From the NCBI GenBank assembly GCA_964036045.1, contig CAXIWF010000796.1:56798-120797 (forward strand): 64,000 bases of DNA, given 5' to 3'. This document shows, piece after piece, positions 33,401 to 47,500 of this stretch (the first letter of the stretch is position 1; each line of letters starts with the position of its first letter). A program made the translations under genes and the position numbers. The notes under the pieces are model-generated. The model searched no databases and was not told the origin of the DNA. It saw only the letters and a program-made list of their open reading frames with translations. This DNA is from Eutreptiella sp. 'Long Island Sound 2002' (lineage: Eukaryota; Euglenozoa; Euglenophyceae; Eutreptiales; Eutreptiaceae).

Positions 33401-36400
33401 TTGATGCAAATTTGCATCGACCCCCCCAAGCCCCTGATACCTAGGGTTGGGGGGGTCCATGCAAATTTGCATTGACCCCCCCAAGCCCCCGATACCTAGG
33501 GTTGGGGGGGTCGATGCAAATTTGCATCGACCCCCCCAAGCCCCTGATACCTAGGGTTGGGGGGGTCGATGCAAATTTGCATCGACCCCCCCAAGCCCCT
33601 GATACCTAGGGTTGGGGGGGTCCATGCAAATTTGCATCGACCCCCCCAAGCCCCTGATACCTAGGGTTGGGGGGGTCCATGCAAATTTGCATGGACCCCC
33701 CCAAGCCCCTGATACCTAGGGTTGGGGGGGTCCATGCAAATTTGCATTGACCCCCCCAAGCCCCTGATACCTAGGGTTGGGGGGGTCGATGCAAATTTGC
33801 ATCGACCCCCCCAAGCCCCTGATACCTAGGGTTGGGGGGGTCGATCCAAATTTGCATCGACCCCCCCAAGCCCCTGATACCTAGGGTTGGGGGGGTCCAT
33901 GCAAATTTGCATTGACCCCCCCAAGCCCCTGATACCTAGGGTTGGGGGGGTCGATGCAAATTTGCATCGACCCCCCCAAGCCCCTGATACCTAGGGTTGG
34001 GGGGGTCGATGCAAATTTGCATCGACCCCCCTAAGCCCCTGATACCTAGGGTTGGGGGGGTCGATGCAAATTTGCATCGACCCCCCCAAGCCCCTGCTAC
34101 CTAGGGTTGGGGGGGTCGATGCAAATTTGCATCGACCCCCCCAAGCCCCTGATACCTAGGGTTGGGGGGGTCCATGCAAATTTGCATCGACCCCCCCAAG
34201 CCCCTGATACCTAGGGTTGGGGGGGTCCATGCAAATTTGCATCGACCCCCCCAAGCCCCTGATACCTAGGGTTGGGGGGGTCCATGCAAATTTGCATCGA
34301 CCCCCCCAAGCCCCTCATACCTATGGTTGGGGGGGTCCATGCACATTTGCATCGACCCCCCCAAGCCCCTGATACCTAGGGTTGGGGGGGTCCATGCAAA
34401 TTTGCATCGACCCCCCCAAGCCCCTGATACCTAGGGTTGGGGGGGTCGATGCAAATTTGCATCGACCCCCCCAAGCCCCTGATACCTAGGGTTGGGGCGG
34501 TCGATCCAAATTTGCATCGACCCCGCCAAGTCCCTGATACCTAGGGTTGGGGGGGTCGACGCAAATTTGCATCGACCCCCCCAAGCCCCTGATACCTAGG
34601 GTTGGGGGGGTCGATGCAAATTTGCATCGACCCCCCCAAGCCCCTGATACCTAGGGTTGGGGGGGTCGATGCAAATTTGCATCGACCCCCCCAAGCCCCC
34701 GATACCTAGGGTTGGGGGGGTCGATGCAAATTTGCATCGACCCCCCCAAGCCCCTGATACCTAGGGTTGGGGAGGTCGATGCAAATTTGCATCGATCCCC
34801 CCAAGCCCCTAATACCTAGGGTTGGGGGGGTCGATGCAAATTTGCATCGACCCCCCCAAGCCCCTGATACCTAGGGTTCGGGGGGTCCATGCAAATTTGC
34901 ATCGACCTCCCCAAGCCCCTGATGCCTACGGTTGGGGGGGTCCATGCAATTTTGCATCGACCCCCCCAAGCCCCTGATACCTAGGGTTGGGGGGGTCGAT
35001 GCAAATTTGCATCGACCCCCCCAAGCCCATGATACCTAGGGTTGGGGGGGTCCATGCAAAATTGCATCGACCCCCCCAAGCCCCTGATACCTAGGGTTGG
35101 GGGGGTCGATGCAAATTTGCATCGACCCCCCCAAGCCCCTGATACCTAGGGTTGGGGGGGTCGATCCAAATTTGCATCGACCCCCCCAAGCCCCTGATAC
35201 CTAGGGTTGGGGGGGTCGATGCAAATTTGCATCGACCCCCCCAAGCCCCTGATACCTAGGGTTGGGGGGGTCGATGAAAATTTGCATCGACCCCCCCAAG
35301 CCCCTGATACCTAGGGTTGGGGGGGTCCATGCAAATTTGCATCGACCCCCCCAAGCCCCCGATACCTAGGGTTGGGGGGGTCGATGCAAATTTGCATCGA
35401 CCCCCCCAAGCCCCCGATACGTAGGGTTGGGGGGTCGATGCAAATTTGCATCGACCCCCCCAAGCCCCTGATACCTAGGGTTGGGGGCGTCGATGCAAAT
35501 TTGCATCGACCCCCCCAAGCCTCTGATACCTAGGGTTGGGGGGGTCGATGCAAATTTGCATCGACCCCCCCAAGCCCCCGATACCTAGGGTTGGGGGGGT
35601 CGATGCAAATTTGCATCGACCCCCCCAAGCCCCTGATACCTAGGGTTGGGGGGGTCGATGCAAATTTGCATCGACCCCCCCAAGCCCCTAATACCTAGGG
35701 TTGGGGGGGTCGATGCAAATTTGCATCGACCCCCCCAAGCCCCTGATACCTAGGGTTGGGGGGGTCCATGCAAATTTGCATCGACCTCCCCAAGCCCCTG
35801 ATGCCTACGGTTGGGGGGGTCCATGCAAATTTGCATCGACCCCCCCAAGCCCCTGATACCTAGGGTTGGGGGGGTCGATGCAAATTTGCATCGACCCCCC
35901 CAAGCCCCTGATACCTAGGGTTGGGGGGGTCCATGCAAATTTGCATCGACCCCCCCAAGCCCCTGATACCTAGGGTTGGGGGGGTCGATGCAAATTTGCA
36001 TCGACCCCCCCAAGCCCCTGATACCTAGGGTTGGGGGGGTCGATGCAAATTTGCATCGACCCCCCCAAGCCCCTGATACCTAGGGTTGGGGGGGTCGATG
36101 AAAATTTGCATCGACCCCCCCAAGCCCCTGATACCTAGGGTTGGGGGGGTCCATGCAAATTTGCATCGACCCCCCCAAGCCCCCGATACCTAGGGTTGGG
36201 GGGGTCGATGCAAATTTGCATCGACCCCCCCAAGCCCCCGATACCTAGGGTTGGGGGGGTCGATGCAAATTTGCATCGACCCCCCCAAGCCCCTGATACC
36301 TAGGGTTGGGGGGTTCGATGCAAATTTGCATCGACCCCCCCAAGCCCCTGATACCTAGGGTTGGGGGGGTCGATGCAAATTTGCATCGACCCCCCCAAGC

Positions 36401-38560
36401 CCCTGATACCTAGGGTTGGGGGGGTCCATGCAAATTTGCATCGACCTCCCCAAGCCCCTGATGCCTACGGTTGGGGGGGTCCATGCAAATTTGCATCGAC
36501 CCCCCCAAGCCCCTGATACCTAGGGTTGGGGGGGTCGATGCAAATTTGCATCGACCCCCCCAAGGCCCTGATACCTAGGGTTGGGGGGGTCGATGCAAAT
36601 TTGCATCGACCCCCCAAGCCCCCGATACCTAGGGTTGGGGGGGTCGATGCAAATTTGCATCGACCCCCCCAAGCCCCTGATACCTAGGGTTGGGGGGGTC
36701 GATGCAAATTTGCATCGACCCCCCCAAGCCCCTAATACCTAGGGTTGGGGGGGTCGATGCAAATTTGCATCGACCCCCCCAAGCCCCTAATACCTAGGGT
36801 TGGGGGGGTCGATGCAAATTTGCATCGACCCCCCCAAGCCCCCGATACCTAGGGTTGGGGGGGTCGATGCAGATTTGCATCGACCCCCCCAAGCCCCTGA
36901 TACCTAGGGTTGGGGGGGTCGATGCAAATTTGCATCGACCCCCCCAAGCCCCCGATACCTAGGGTTGGGGGGGTCGATGCAAATTTGCATGGACCCCCCC
37001 AAGCCCCTAATACCTAGGGTTGGGGGGGTCGATGCAAATTTGCATCGACCCCCCCAAGCCCCTGATACCTAGGGTTGGGGGGGTCCATGCAAATTTGCAT
37101 CGACCTCCCCAAGCCCCTGATGCCTACGGTTGGGGGGGTCCATGCAAATTTGCATCGACCCCCCCAAGCCCCTGATACCTAGGGTTGGGGGGGTCGATGC
37201 AAATTTGCATCGACCCCCCCAAGCCCCTGATACCTAGGGTTGGGGGGGTCCATGCAAATTTGCATCGACCCCCCCAAGCCCCTGATACCTAGGGTTGGGC
37301 GGGTCGATGCAAATTTGCATCGACCCCCCCAAGCCCCTGATACCTAGGGTTGGGGGGGTCGATGAAAATTTGCATCGACCCCCCCAAGCCCCTGATACCT
37401 AGGGTTGGGGGGGTCCATGCAAATTTGCATCGACCCCCCCAAGCCCCCGATGCCTAGGGTTGGGGGGGTCGATGCAAATTTGCATCGACCCCCCCAAGCC
37501 CCCGATACCTAGGGTTGGGGGGGTCGATGCAACTTTGCATCGACCCCCCCAAGCCCCTGATACCTAGGGTTGGGGGGGTCGATGCAAATTTGCATCGACC
37601 CCCCCAAGCCCCTGATACCTAGGGTTGGGGGGGTCGATGCAAATTTGCATCGACCCCCCCAAGCCCCTGATACCTAGGGTTGGGGGGGTCGATGCAAATT
37701 TGCATCGACCTCCCCAAGCCCCTGATGCCTACGGTTGGGGGGGTCCATGCAAATTTGCATCGACCCCCCCAAGCCCCTGATACCTAGGGTTGGGGGGGTC
37801 GATGCAAATTTGCATCGACCCCCCCAAGCCCCTGATACCTAGGGTTGGGGGGGTCGATGCAAATTTGCATCGACCCCCCCAAGCCCCTGATACCTAGGGT
37901 TGGGGGGGTCGATGCAAATTTGCATCGACCCCCCCAAGCCCCTGATACCTAGGGTCCGGGGGGTCGATGCAAATTTGCATCGACCCCCCCAAGCCCCTGA
38001 TACCTAGGGTTGGGGGGGTCGATGCAAATTTGCATCGACCCCCCCAAGCCCCTGATACCTAGGCTTAGGGGGGTCGATGCAAATTTGCATCGACCCCCCC
38101 AAGCCCCTGATACCTAGGGTTGGGGGGGTCGATGCAAATTTGCATCGACCCCCCCAAGCCCCTGATACCTAGGGTTGCGGGGGTCGGTGCAAATTTGCAT
38201 CGACCCCCCCAAGCCCCTGATACCTAGGGTTGGGGGGGTCGATGCAAATTTGCATCGACCCCCCCAAGCCCCTGATACCTACGGTTGGGGGGGTCGATGC
38301 AAATTTGCATCGACCCCCCCAAGCCCCTGATACCTAGTGTTGGGGGGGTCCATGCAAATTTGCATCGACCCCCCCAAGCCCCTGATACCTAGGGTTGGGG
38401 GGGTCGATGCAAATTTGCATCGACCTCCCCAAGCCCCTGATGCCTACGGTTGGGGGGGTCCATGCAAATTTGCATCGACCCCCCCAAGCCCCTGATACCT
38501 AGGGTTGGGGGGGTCGATGCAAATTTGCATCGACCCCCCCAAGCCCCTGATACCTAGGGT
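33401..38560 (+). repeat. 11- to 13-monomer higher-order repeat region
   Basis: The core variant TCGATCCAAA lies at 33841, 34501 and 35161, exactly 660 bp (12 monomers) apart. The linker variant GATGCCTACGG, preceded by CGACCTCCCC, lies at 34921, 35800, 36460, 37119, 37724 and 38439, at spacings of 879, 660, 659, 605 and 715 bp (16, 12, 12, 11 and 13 monomers). Units also share GATGAAAATTT and CCCCCGATACC. Copy length changes by whole monomers, as expected from unequal exchange. No gene is present and all linkers are forward. Confidence 0.85.
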
Positions 38561-41500
38561 TGGGGGGGTCGATGCAAATTTGCATCGACCCCCCCAAGCC
38601 CCTGATACCTAGGGTTGGGGGGGTCGATGCAAATTTGCATCGACCCCCCCAAGCCCCTGATACCTAGGGTCCGGGGGGTCGATGCAAATTTGCATCGACC
38701 CCCCCAAGCCCCTGATACCTAGGGTTGGGGGGGTCGATGCAAATTTGCATCGACCCCCCCAAGCCCCTGATACCTAGGGTTAGGGGGGTCGATGCAAATT
38801 TGCATCGACCCCCCCAAGCCCCTGATACCTAGGGTTGGGGGGGTCGATGCAAATTTGCATCGACCCCCCCAAGCCCCTGATACCTAGGGTTGCGGGGGTC
38901 GGTGCAAATTTGCATCGACCCCCCCAAGCCCCTGATACCTAGGGTTGGGGGGGTCGATGCAAATTTGCATCGACCCCCCCCAAGCCCCTGATACCTACGG
39001 TTGGGGGGGTCGATGCAAATTTGCATCGACCCCCCCAAGCCCCTGATACCTAGTGTTGGGGGGCTCCATGCAAATTTGCATCGACCCCCCCAAGCCCCTG
39101 ATACCTAGGGTCGGGGGGGTCGATGCAAATTTGCATCGACCCCCCCAAGCCCTTGATACCTAGGGTTGGGGGGGTCCATGCAAATTTGCATTGACCCCCC
39201 CAAGCCCTTGATACCTAGGGTTGGGGGGGTCGATGCAAATTTGCATCGACCCCCCCAAGCCCCTGATACCTAGGGTTGGGGGGGTCGATGCAAATTTGCA
39301 TCGACCCCCCCAAGCCCCTGATACCTAGGGTTGGGGGGTCGATGCAAATTTGCATCGACCCCCCCAAGCCCCTGATACCTAGGGTTGGGGGGGTCCATCC
39401 AAATTTGCATCGACCCCCCCAAGCCCCTGATACCTAGGGCTGGGGGGGTCCATGCAAATTTGCATCGACCCCCCCAAGCCCCTGATACCTAGGGTTGGGG
39501 GGGTCCATGCAAATTTGCATCGACCCCCCCAAGCCCCTGATACCTAGGGTTGCGGGGGTCGATGCAAATTTGCATCGACCCCCCCAAGCCCCTGATACCT
39601 AGGGTTGGGGGGGTCCATGCAAATTTGCATAGACCCCCCCAAGCCCCTGATACCTAGGGGTGGGGGGGTCGATGCAAATTTGCATCGACCCCCCCAAGCC
39701 CCTGATACCTAGGGTTGGGGGGGTCGATGCAAATTTGCATCGACCCCCCCAAGCCCCTGATACCTAGGGTTGGGGGGGGCGATGCAAATTTGCATCGACC
39801 CCCCCAAGCCCCTGATACCTAGGGTTGGGGGGGTCGATGCAAATTTGCATCGACCCCCCAAGCCCCTGATACCTAGGGTTGGGGGGGTCGATGCAAATTT
39901 GCATCGACCCCCCCAAGCCCCTGATACCTAGGGTTGGGGGGGTCCATGCAAATTTGCATCGACCCCCCCAAGCCCCTGATACCTAGGGTTGGGGGGCTCG
40001 ATGCAAATTTGCATCGACCCCCCCAAGCCCCTGATACCTAGGGTTGGGGGGCTCCATGCAAATTTGCATCGACCCCCCCAAGCCCCTGATACCTAGGGTT
40101 GGGGGGGTCGATGCAAATTTGCATCGACCCCCCCAAGCCCCTGATACCTAGGGTTGGGGGGGTCGATGCAAATTTGCATCGACCCCCCCAAGCCCCTGAT
40201 ACCTAGGGTTAGGGGGGTCGATGCAAATTTGCATCGACCCCCCCAAGCCCCTGATACCTAGGGTTGGGGGGGTCGATGCAAATTTGCATCGACCCCCCCA
40301 AGCCCCTGATACCTAGGGTTGCGGGGGTCGGTGCAAATTTGCATCGACCCCCCCAAGCCCCTGATACCTAGGGTTGGCGGGGTCGATGCAAATTTGCATC
40401 GACCCCCCCAAGCCCCTGATACCTACGGTTGGGGGGGTTGATGCAAATTTGCATCGACCCCCTCAAGCCCCTGATACCTAGTGTTGGGGGGCTCCATGCA
40501 AATTTGCATCGACCCCCCCAAGCCCCTGATACCTAGGGTCGGGGGGGTCGATGCAAATTTGCATCGACCCCCCCAAGCCCCTGATACCTACGGTTGGGGG
40601 GGTCGATGCAAATTTGCATTGACCCCCCCAAGCCCTTGATACCTAGGGTTGGGGGGGTCCATGCAAATTTGCATTGACCCCCCCAAGCCCTTGATACCTA
40701 GGGTCGGGGGGGTCGATGCAAATTTGCATCGACCCCCCCAAGCCCCTGATACCTAGGGTTGGGGGGGTCGATGCAAATTTGCATCGACCCCCCCAAGCCC
40801 CTGATACCTAGGGTTGGGGGGGTCGATGCAAATTTGCATCGACCCCCCCAAGCCCCTGATACCTAGGGTTGGGGGGGTCCATCCAAATTTGCATCGACCC
40901 CCCCAAGCCCCTGATACCTAGGGTTGGGGGGGTCCATGCAAATTTGCATCGACCCCCCCAAGCCCCTGATACCTAGGGTTGGGGGGGTCCATGCAAATTT
41001 GCATCGACCCCCCCAAGCCCCTGATACCTAGGGTTGCGGGGGTCGATGCAAATTTGCATCGACCCCCCAAAGCCCCTGATACCTAGGGTTGGGGGGGTCC
41101 ATGCAAATTTGCATAGACCCCCCCAAGCCCCTCATACCTAGGGTTGGGGGGGTCGATGCAAATTTGCATCGACCCCCCCAAGCCCCTGATACCTAGGGTT
41201 GGGGGGGTCGATGCAAATTTGCATCGACCCCCCCAAGCCCCTGATACCTAGGGTTGGGGGGGGCGATGCAAATTTGCATCGACCCCCCCAAGCCCCTGAT
41301 ACCTAGGGTTGGGGGGGTCGATGCAAATTTGCATCGACCCCCCAAGCCCCTGATACCTAGGGTTGGGGGGGTCGATGCAAATTTGCATCGACCCCCCCAA
41401 GCCCCTGATACCTAGGGTTGGGGGGGTCCATGCAAATTTGCATCGACCCCCCCAAGCCCCTGATACCTAGGGTTGGGGGGGTCGATGCAAATTTGCATCG

Positions 41501-41690
41501 ACCCCCCCAAGCCCCTGATACCTAGGGTTGGGGGGCTCCATGCAAATTTGCATCGACCCCCCCAAGCCCCTGATACCTAGGGTCGGGGGGGTCGATGCAA
41601 ATTTGCATCGACCCCCCCAAGCCCCTGATACCTAGGGTTGGGGGGGTCGATGCAAATTTGCATCGACCCCCCCAAGCCCCTGATACCTAG
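38561..41690 (+). repeat. 26/27-monomer duplication region
   Basis: GGTTGCGGGGGTCGGTGC lies near 38175, 38890 and 40319 (715 and 1,429 bp). TAGTGTTGGGG lies near 38335, 39051 and 40479. Further on, TCCATCC (39394 and 40878) and the GGCGATGC core (near 39778 and 41262) are 1,484 bp apart, so the second copy gained one monomer between the two marker sets. A C-run deletion (near 39856 and 41340) is carried along with both. No gene is present. Confidence 0.82.
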
Positions 41691-44600
41691 GGTATGGGGG
41701 GTCGATGCATATTTGCATCGACCCCCCCAAGCCCCTGATACCTAGGGTTGGGGGGGTCGATGCAAATTTGCATCGACCCCCCCAAGCCCCTGATACCTAG
41801 GGTTGGGGGGGTCGATGCAAATTTGCATCGACCCCCCCAAGCCCCTGATACCTAGGGTTGGGGGGGTCGATGCAAATTTGCATCGACCCCCCCAAGCCCC
41901 TGATACCTAGGGTTGGGGGGGTCGATGCAAATTTGCATCGACCCCCCCAAGCCCCTGATACCTGGGGTTGGGGGGGTCCATGCAAATTTGCATCGACCCC
42001 CCCAAGCCCCTGATACCTAGGGTTGGGGGGGTCGATGCAAATTTGCATTGACCCCCCCAAGCCCCTGATACCTAGGGTTGGGGGGGTCGATGCAAATTTG
42101 CATCGACCCCCCCAAGCCCCTGATACCTAGGGTTGGGGGGGTCGATGCAAATTTGCATCGACCCCCCCAAGCCCCTGATACCTAGGGTTGGGGGGGTCGA
42201 TGCAAATGTGCATCGACCCCCCCAAGCCCCTGATACCTAGGGTTGGGGGGGTCGATGCAAATTTGCATCGACCCCCCCAAGCCCCTGATACCTAGGGTTG
42301 GGGGGGTCGATGCAAATTTGCATCGACCCCCCCAAGCCCCTGATACCTAGGGTTGGGGGGCTCCATGCAAATTTGCATCGACCCCCCCAAGCCCCTGATA
42401 CCTAGGGTTGGGGGGGTCGATGCAAATTTTCATCGACCCCCCCAAGCCCCTGATACCTAGGGGTGGGGGGGTCGATGCAAATTTGCATCGACCCCCCCAA
42501 GCCCCTGATACCTAGGGTATGGGGGGTCGATCCAAATTTGCATCGACCCCCCCAAGCCCCTGATACCTAGGGTTGGGGGGGTCGATGCAAATTTGCATCG
42601 ACCTCCCCAAGCCCCTGATACCTAGGGTTGGGGGGGTCGATGAAAATTTGCATCGACCCCCCCAAGCCCCTGATACCTAGGGTTGGGGGGGTCCATGCAA
42701 ATTTGCATCGACCCCCCCAAGCCCCCGATACCTAGGGTTGGGGGGGTCGATGCAAATTTGCATCGACCCCCCCAAGCCCCCGATACCTAGGGTTGGGGGG
42801 GTCGATGCAACTTTGCATCGACCCCCCCAAGCCCCTGATACCTAGGGTTGGGGGGGTCGATGCAAATTTGCATCGACCCCCCCAAGCCCCTGATACCTAG
42901 GGTTGGGGGGGTCGATGCAAATTTGCATCGACCCCCCCAAGCCCCTGATACCTAGGGTTGGGGGGGTCCATGCAAATTTGCATCGACCTCCCCAAGCCCC
43001 TGATGCCTACGGTTGGGGGGGTCCATGCAAATTTGCATCGACCCCCCCAAGCCCCTGATACCTAGGGTTGGGGGGGTCGATGCAAATTTGCATCGACCCC
43101 CCCAAGCCCCTGATACCTAGGGTTGGGGGGGTCCATGCAAATTTGCATCGACCCCCCCAAGCCCCTGATACCTAGGGTTGGGGGGGTCGATGCAAATTTG
43201 CATCGACCCCCCCAAGCCCCTGATACCTAGGGTTGGGGGGGTCGATGCAAATTTGCATCGACCCCCCCAAGCCCCTGATACCTAGGGTTGGGGGGGTCGA
43301 TGCAAATTTGCATCGACCCCCCCAAGCCCCTGATACCTAGGGTCGGGGGGGTCGATGCAAATTTGCATCGACCCCCCCAAGCCCCTGACACCTAGGGTTG
43401 GGGGGGTCGATGCAAATTTGCATCGACCCCCACAAGCCCCTGATACCTAGGGTTGGGGGGGTCCATGCAAATTTGCATTGACCCCCCCAAGCCCCTGATA
43501 CCTAGGGTTGGGGGGGTCGATGCAAATTTGCATCGACCCCCCCAAGCCCCTGATACCTAGGGTTGGGGGGGTCGATGCAAATTTGCATCGACCCCCCCAA
43601 GCCCCTGATACCTAGGGTTGGGGGGGTCGATGCAAATTTGCATCGACCCCCCCAAGCCCCTGATACCTAGGGTTGGGGGGGTCCATCCAAATTTGCATCG
43701 ACCCTCCCAAGCCCCTGATACCTAGGGTTGGGGGGGTCCATGCAAATTTGCATCGACCCCCCCAAGCCCCTGATACCTAGGGTTGGGGGGGTCCATGCAA
43801 ATTTGCATCGAGCCCCCCAAGCCCCTGATACCTAGGGTTGCGGGGTCAATGCAAATTTGCATCGACCCCCCCAAGCCCCTGATACCTAGGGTTGGGGGGG
43901 TCCATGCAAATTTGCCTAGAACCCCCCGAAGCCCCTGATACCTAGGGTTGGGGGGGTCGATGCAAATTTGCATCGACCCCCCCAATCCCCTGATACCTAG
44001 GGTTGGGGGGGTCGATGCAAATTTGCATCGACCCCCCCAAGCCCCTGATACCTAGGGTTGGGGGGGGCGATGCAAATTTGCATCGACCCCCCCAAGCCCC
44101 AGATACCTAGGGTTGGGGGGGTCGATGCAAATTTGCATCGACCCCCCCAAGCCCCTGATACCTAGGGTTGGGGGGGTCGATGCAAATTTGCATCGACCCC
44201 CCCAAGCCCCTGATACCTAGGGTTGGGGGGGTCGATGCAAATTTGCATCGACCCCCCCAAGCCCCTGATACCTAGGGTTGGGGGGGTCGATGCAAATTTG
44301 CATCGACCCCCCCAAGCCCCTGATACCTAGGGTTGGGGGGGTCGATGCAAATTTGCATCGACCCCCCCAAGCCCCTGATACCTAGGGTTGGGGGGGTCCA
44401 TGCAAATTTGCATCGACCCCCCCAAGCCCCTGATACCTAGGGTTGGGGGGGTCGATGCAAATTTGCATCGACCCCCCCAAGCCCCTGATACCTAGGGTTG
44501 GGGGGCTCCATGCAAATTTGCATCGACCCCCCCAAGCCCCTGATACCTAGGGTCGGGGGGGTCGATGCAAATTTGCATCGACCCCCCCAAGCCCCTGATA

Positions 44601-47500
44601 CCTAGGGTTGGGGGGGTCGATGCAAATTTGCATCGACCCCCCCAAGCCCCTGATACCTAGGGTATGGGGGGTCGATGCAAATTTGCATCGACCCCCCCAA
44701 GCCCCTGATACCTAGGGTTGGGGGGGTCCATGCAAATTTGCATCGACCCCCCCAAGCCCCTGATACCTAGGGTTGGGGGGGTCGATGCAAATTTGCATCG
44801 ACCCCCCAAGCCCCTGATACCTAGGGTTGGGGGGCTCCATGCAAATTTGCATCGACCCCCCCAAGCCCCTGATACCTAGGGTCGGGGGGGTCGATGCAAA
44901 TTTGCATTGACCCCCCCAAGCCCCTGATACCTAGGGTTGGGGGGGTCGATGCAAATTTGCATTGACCCCCCAAAGCCCCTGATACCTAGGGTTGGGGGGG
45001 TCGATGCAAATTTGCATCGACCCCCCCAAGCCCCTGATACCTAGGGTTGGGGGGGTCGATGCAAATTTGCATCGACCCCCCCAAGCCCCTGATACCTAGG
45101 GTTGGGGGGGTCGATGCAAATGTGCATCGACCCCCCCAAGCCCCTGATACCTAGCGTTGGGGGGGTCGATGCAAATTTGCATCGACCCCCCAAGCCCCTG
45201 ATACCTAGGGTTGGGGGGGTCGATGCAAATTTGCATCGACCCCCCCAAGCCCCTGATACCTAGGGTCGGGGGGCTCCATGCAAATTTGCATCGACCCCCC
45301 CAAGCCCCTGATACCTAGGGTTGGGGGGGTCGATGCAAATTTGCATCGACCCCCCCAAGCCCCTGATACCTAGGGTATGGGGGGTCGATGCAAATTTGCA
45401 TCGACCCCCCCAAGCCCCTGATACCTAGGGTTGGGGGGGTCGATGCAAATTTGCATCGACCCCCCCAAGCCCCTGATACCTAGGGTTGGGGGGGTCGATG
45501 CAAATTTGCATCGACCCCCCCAAGCCCCTGATACCTAGGGTTGGGGGGGTCGATGCAAATTTGCATCCACCCCCCCAAGCCCCTGATACCTAGGGTTGGG
45601 GGGGTCGATGCAAATTTGCATCGACCCCCCCAAGCCCCTGATACCTAGGGTTGGGGGGGTCCATGCAAATTTGCATCGACCCCCCCAAGCCCCCGATACC
45701 TAGGGTTGGGGGGGTCGATGCAAATTTGCATCGACCCCCCCAAGCCCCTGATACCTAGGGTTGGGGGGCTCCATGCAAATTTGCATCGACCCCCCCAAGC
45801 CCCTGATACCTAGGGTTGGGGGGGTCCATGCAAATTTGCATCGACCCCCCCAAGCCCCTGATACCTAGGGTTGGGGGGGTCGATGCAAATTTGCATTGAC
45901 CCCCCCAAGCCCCTGATACCTAGGGTTGGGGGGGTCGATGCAAATTTGCATCGACCCCCCAAGCCCCTGACACCTAGGGTTGGGGGGGTCCATGCAAATT
46001 TGCATCAACCCCCCCAAGCCCCCTGATACCTAGGGTTGGGGGGGTCGATGCAAATTTGCATCGACCCCCCCAAGCCCCTGATACCTAGGGTTGGGGGGGG
46101 TCCATGCAAATTTGCATCGACCCCCCCAAGCCCCTGATACCTAGGGTTGGGGGGGTCGATGCAAATTTGCATCGACCCCCCCAGGCCCCTGATACCTAGG
46201 GTTGGGGGGGTCCATGCAAATTTACATCGACCCCCCCAAGCCCCTGATACCTAGGGCTGGGGGGGTCGATGCAAATTTGCATCGACCCCCCCAAGTCCCT
46301 GATACCTAGGGTTGGGGGGGTCGATGCAAATTTGCATCGACCCCCCCAAGCCCCCGATACCTAGGGTTGGGGGGGTCCATGCAAATTTGCATCGACACCC
46401 CCAAGCCCCTGATACCTAGGGTTGGGGGGGTCGATGCAAATTTGCATCGACCCCCCCAAGCCCCTGATACCTAGGGCTGGGGGGGTCGATGCAAATTTGT
46501 ATCGACCCCCCCAAGCCCCTGATACCTAGGGTTGGGGGGGTCGATGCAAATTTGCATCGACCCCCCCAGCCCCTGATACCTAGGGTTGGGGGGTCGATGC
46601 AAATTTGCATCGACCCCCCCAAGCCCCTGATACCTAGGGTTGGGGGGGTCCATGCAAATTTGCATCGACCCCCCCAAGCCCATGATACCTAGGGCTGGGG
46701 GGGTCGATGCAAATTTGCATCGACCCCCCCAAGCCCCTGATACCTAGGGTTGGGGGGGTCCATGCAAATTTGCATCGACCCCCCCAAGCCCCTGATACCT
46801 AGGGTTGGGGGGGTCGATGCAAATTTGCATCGACCCCCCAAGCCCCTGATACCTAGGGTTGGGGGGGTCGATGCAAATTTGCATCGACCCCCCCAAGCCC
46901 CTGATACCTAGGGTTCGGGGGGTCCATGCAAATTTGCATCGACCCCCCCAAGCCCCTGATACCTAGGGTTGGGGGGGTCGATGCAAATTTGCATCGACCC
47001 CCCCAAGCCCCTGATACCTAGGGTTGGGGGGGTCGATGCAAATTTGCATCGACCTCCCCAAGCCCCTGATACCTAGGGTTGGGGGGGTCCATGCAAATTT
47101 GCATCGACCCCCCCAAGCCCCTGATACCTAGGGTTGGGGGGGTCCATGCAAATTTGCATCGACCCCCCCAATCCCCTGATACCTAGGGTTGGGGGGGTCG
47201 ATGCAAATTTGCATCGACCCCCCCAAGCCCCTGATACCTAGGGTTGGGGGGGTCGGTGCAAATTTGCATCGACCCCCCCAAGCCCCTGATACCTAGGGTT
47301 GGGGGGGTTGATGCAAATTTGCATCGACCCCCCCAAGCCCCTGATACCTAGGGTTGGGGGGGTCCATGCAAATTTGCATCGACCCCCCCAAGCCCCTGAT
47401 ACGTAGGGTTGGGGGGGTCCATGCAAATTTGCATCGACCCCCCCAAGCCCCTGATACCTAGGGTTGGGGGGGTCCATGCAAATTTGCATCGACCCCCCCA
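41691..47500 (+). repeat. Mixed satellite segment with a dispersed copy of the 37-kb unit
   Basis: The linker variant CTAGGGTATGG occurs near 41691, 42516, 44661 and 45375 (15, 39 and 13 monomers apart). A stretch near 42.6-43.0 kb carries GATGAAAATTT, GCAACTTTGC (42807) and GATGCCTACGG (43002) in the order seen near 37.36-37.72 kb, at an offset of 5,278 bp. A degenerate patch near 43.80-43.93 kb has CGAGCCCC, TTGCGGGGTCAATG and TTGCCTAGAACC in neighbouring monomers. No gene is present. Confidence 0.75.
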
